The notes under the pieces were generated by a model. The model was not told the origin of the DNA, ran no database searches, and was given only the letters and a program-made list of their open reading frames with translations. 64,000 nt of DNA, from the NCBI GenBank assembly GCA_945897825.1, contig CAMDGX010000002.1:1-64000 (forward strand). Reading direction: 5' to 3'. Made by a program: the position numbers and the translations under genes. Below are positions 62,502 to 64,000 of the stretch, piece by piece. The DNA comes from Asaia bogorensis (lineage in GTDB: Bacteria > Pseudomonadota > Alphaproteobacteria > Acetobacterales > Acetobacteraceae). The first letter of the stretch is position 1, and every line of letters starts with the position of its first letter.

Positions 62502-63653
62502 ATGGCGAAGGGACCCGATCATCTGGCTGAACGACTCGCGGCACGCCTGGGTGGCGTTGGCGGGCTGGGCTCCAAGGCCGAGGGCGGCGAAGCGCGTCGG
62601 CCGGTGGACCAGGCAGCGGCGGGATCGCCCTTGCCCATGCCGCCCCCGGTGGGGCCGGACGCCGCACCGCCTTCCGCGCAGGACACCGCCCCCGGCATGC
62701 GCACCGACACGGGCATTGAAGCCGCGGCACCGGACGACACGGTGTCCCTGCCGCCCCCGCCCCCCGTCGCCGTGGACGACGCGGCCGCCGAGCCCGACAG
62801 GGACAGCCATGCCGGCACGCTGGTCATGGACCGTCCCGCCCGGCGCGAGTCACCGCGCGACGAGCTTGTGGCGCCGTCGCCCGGGGTAAACCTGGACACC
62901 ATGGTGCCCGCGCCACTGACACTCGACCTGGTGTCGCTCGAACGCGCCGGCATGGTCGTGGGCCGCAAGGCGCGCACCCGGATCTCGGAGGAATTCCGCG
63001 TCTCGGTCGGGCAGATCCTGCGCTCGGTGCGCGGCAGCTATACGCCCGGCCGTGGCGCCGGCAACCTCGTGATGGTGACCAGCGCGCGGCCCGGCGAAGG
63101 CAAGAGCTTCACCTCCCTGAACCTGGCCGGCAGCATCGCCCAGCACACCCAGCGCGAAGTCCTGCTCGTCGATGTCGACGCCAAGCAGAACGCGCTGTCG
63201 GACCAGCTGGGCATCGGCGACCGCCCCGGCCTGATCGACCTCGCCCTGACGCCCAGCCTGCGCATCGAGGATACCGTGGTGCGCACGGTGATCCCCAACC
63301 TCGCCTTTCTCCCGGTGGGCGTTCGCCGCGTCGATTCGCTCGAAGGCGGCGCCGAGGGCACGGTGGCGCGGCCGATCACCGCCCTGATCGAGCGGCTCGG
63401 CCGGCGCTACGCCAACCACATCGTGATCCTCGACGCACCGCCCTGCCTGTCCACCTCGGATCCCAGCACCATCGCCCCGCTCGTCGGCCAGGTGGTGATG
63501 GTGGTGGAGGCGGAACGCACGCAACGGTCGGAGGTGCTGGCGGCACTCGACCTGATCAAGGCGTGCCCAACGATCACGCTGATGCTGAACAAGATCCGGG
63601 TCACAACCAGCTATACCTTCGGTGCGTACCACTATTTTGGTTCCTACTCCTGA
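62502..63653 (+). CDS. XrtA-associated tyrosine autokinase
   Basis: A 383-residue BY-kinase. A Pro/Ala-rich N-terminal region (to about 140) precedes the ATPase: Walker A SARPGEGKSFTSLNLA, Walker A' LLVDVDAKQ and Walker B HIVILDAPPCL. The C-terminal tail is tyrosine-rich (SYTFGAYHYFGSYS), the usual autophosphorylation cluster. It regulates polymerisation with the chain-length protein encoded just upstream. Confidence 0.93.
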   Translation: MAKGPDHLAERLAARLGGVGGLGSKAEGGEARRPVDQAAAGSPLPMPPPVGPDAAPPSAQDTAPGMRTDTGIEAAAPDDTVSLPPPPPVAVDDAAAEPDRDSHAGTLVMDRPARRESPRDELVAPSPGVNLDTMVPAPLTLDLVSLERAGMVVGRKARTRISEEFRVSVGQILRSVRGSYTPGRGAGNLVMVTSARPGEGKSFTSLNLAGSIAQHTQREVLLVDVDAKQNALSDQLGIGDRPGLIDLALTPSLRIEDTVVRTVIPNLAFLPVGVRRVDSLEGGAEGTVARPITALIERLGRRYANHIVILDAPPCLSTSDPSTIAPLVGQVVMVVEAERTQRSEVLAALDLIKACPTITLMLNKIRVTTSYTFGAYHYFGSYS

Positions 63654-63746
63654 GTCCACACGTTAGGATTCGGATCGAAACCCTTGGTGGTGCGGTCGAT
63701 GGCGGCTGCGCCCGACGTGAGCGAGTAGAGCGCATGCGGCACGGTC

Positions 63747-64000
63747 ATGTTGAAGCCTGAAACAAAGCGCCCGCGCCGCGGTGCGAAGCGCATGGGCCGC
63801 CTCGCGGTCGCCGCGGCAGCGGCCACCATTGCCCACAGCATCGCGGCACACGCGCAGCTGGCACCCCATCTCGGCGCGCCGGTCCAGCTGGGTGACCTCC
63901 GCCAAGCCTTCGAGCGCGCCTACGGACCGGTGGTCGCGCCGATCGACGCACGATCCTGGACCGTGACCCCGGCCATCGATGTCGAGGTGATGGCCACCGA
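63747..64000 (+). CDS. PEP-CTERM-system-associated outer-membrane protein, 5' part (cut by window end)
   Basis: An open frame from ATG 63747 to the window edge, at least 84 residues. It begins with a basic N-terminus and a signal peptide (RLAVAAAAATIAHSIAAHAQ). After the predicted cleavage it reads RSWTVTPAIDVEVMAT, like the first beta-strand of the outer-membrane proteins (TIGR03016 type) that follow the tyrosine kinase in exosortase loci. The type assignment rests on this fragment and gene order; the rest is outside the window. Confidence 0.65.
   Translation, partial: MLKPETKRPRRGAKRMGRLAVAAAAATIAHSIAAHAQLAPHLGAPVQLGDLRQAFERAYGPVVAPIDARSWTVTPAIDVEVMAT

Overview
The window is GC-rich (roughly 70%), tightly packed DNA with many 4-bp ATGA/GTGA/TTGA stop-start overlaps. 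It looks like the chromosome of an alphaproteobacterium, most plausibly in Acetobacteraceae/Rhodospirillales. That placement is inferred from gene content (OxyR-KatG pair, class II fumarase, fused MrpA/B antiporter, exosortase-type polysaccharide locus) and style, not from a marker gene. No rRNA, CRISPR array, prophage or intact insertion sequence was seen. One tRNA gene is present.

Layout. (1) 161-5852: a CoA-transferase coupled to an iron-alcohol-dehydrogenase-fold protein, then a divergent oxyR/katG pair with an OxyR-type site between them and a clear terminator after katG. (2) 5982-22397: an unusual biosynthetic island. It holds a fatty-acyl-AMP ligase, two methyltransferase-type proteins, a double-domain glycosyltransferase, and a translationally coupled run of pyruvyltransferase fusion, TPR-alpha/beta-hydrolase, second pyruvyltransferase, free acyl carrier protein, GT2, two PhyH-type dioxygenases, cytochrome P450 and phosphopantetheinyl transferase. 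There are no ketosynthase or condensation domains. The set suggests an ACP-tethered acyl chain that is oxidised and joined to a pyruvylated sugar. (3) 22425-32317: a catabolic/uptake unit with a flavin reductase and GntR regulator divergent from a complete peptide/nickel-type ABC importer interleaved with two amidohydrolases.

(4) 32597-39028: fumC; a compact minus-strand locus with a subtilisin-like protease, a PatG C-terminal-domain protein and three small proteins; then a beta-lactamase-fold protein and an SDR oxidoreductase. In the protease locus, two small proteins and the PatG_C protein share a gapless N-terminal motif, the strongest hint of an undescribed RiPP-like or protein-maturation system here. 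Two copies of an inverted-repeat element with an identical 33-bp arm flank the region. (5) 39170-48407: an MFS transporter, a six-gene Mrp Na+/H+ antiporter operon (A/B fused, C, D, E, F, G), then a TetR regulator with a perfect palindromic operator and a second MFS transporter.

(6) 48471-64000: a PEP-CTERM/exosortase (XrtA)-type exopolysaccharide locus in two arms. The minus arm holds the priming sugar transferase, PrsK histidine kinase, PrsR sigma-54 response regulator, PrsT TPR protein, a GT4 glycosyltransferase and a flippase. The plus arm holds the export lipoprotein, chain-length determinant, tyrosine autokinase and the start of an outer-membrane protein cut by the window end. A 700-bp non-coding stretch with a large hairpin and a tRNA-Val(UAC) gene separate the arms. 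The exosortase itself is not in the window.
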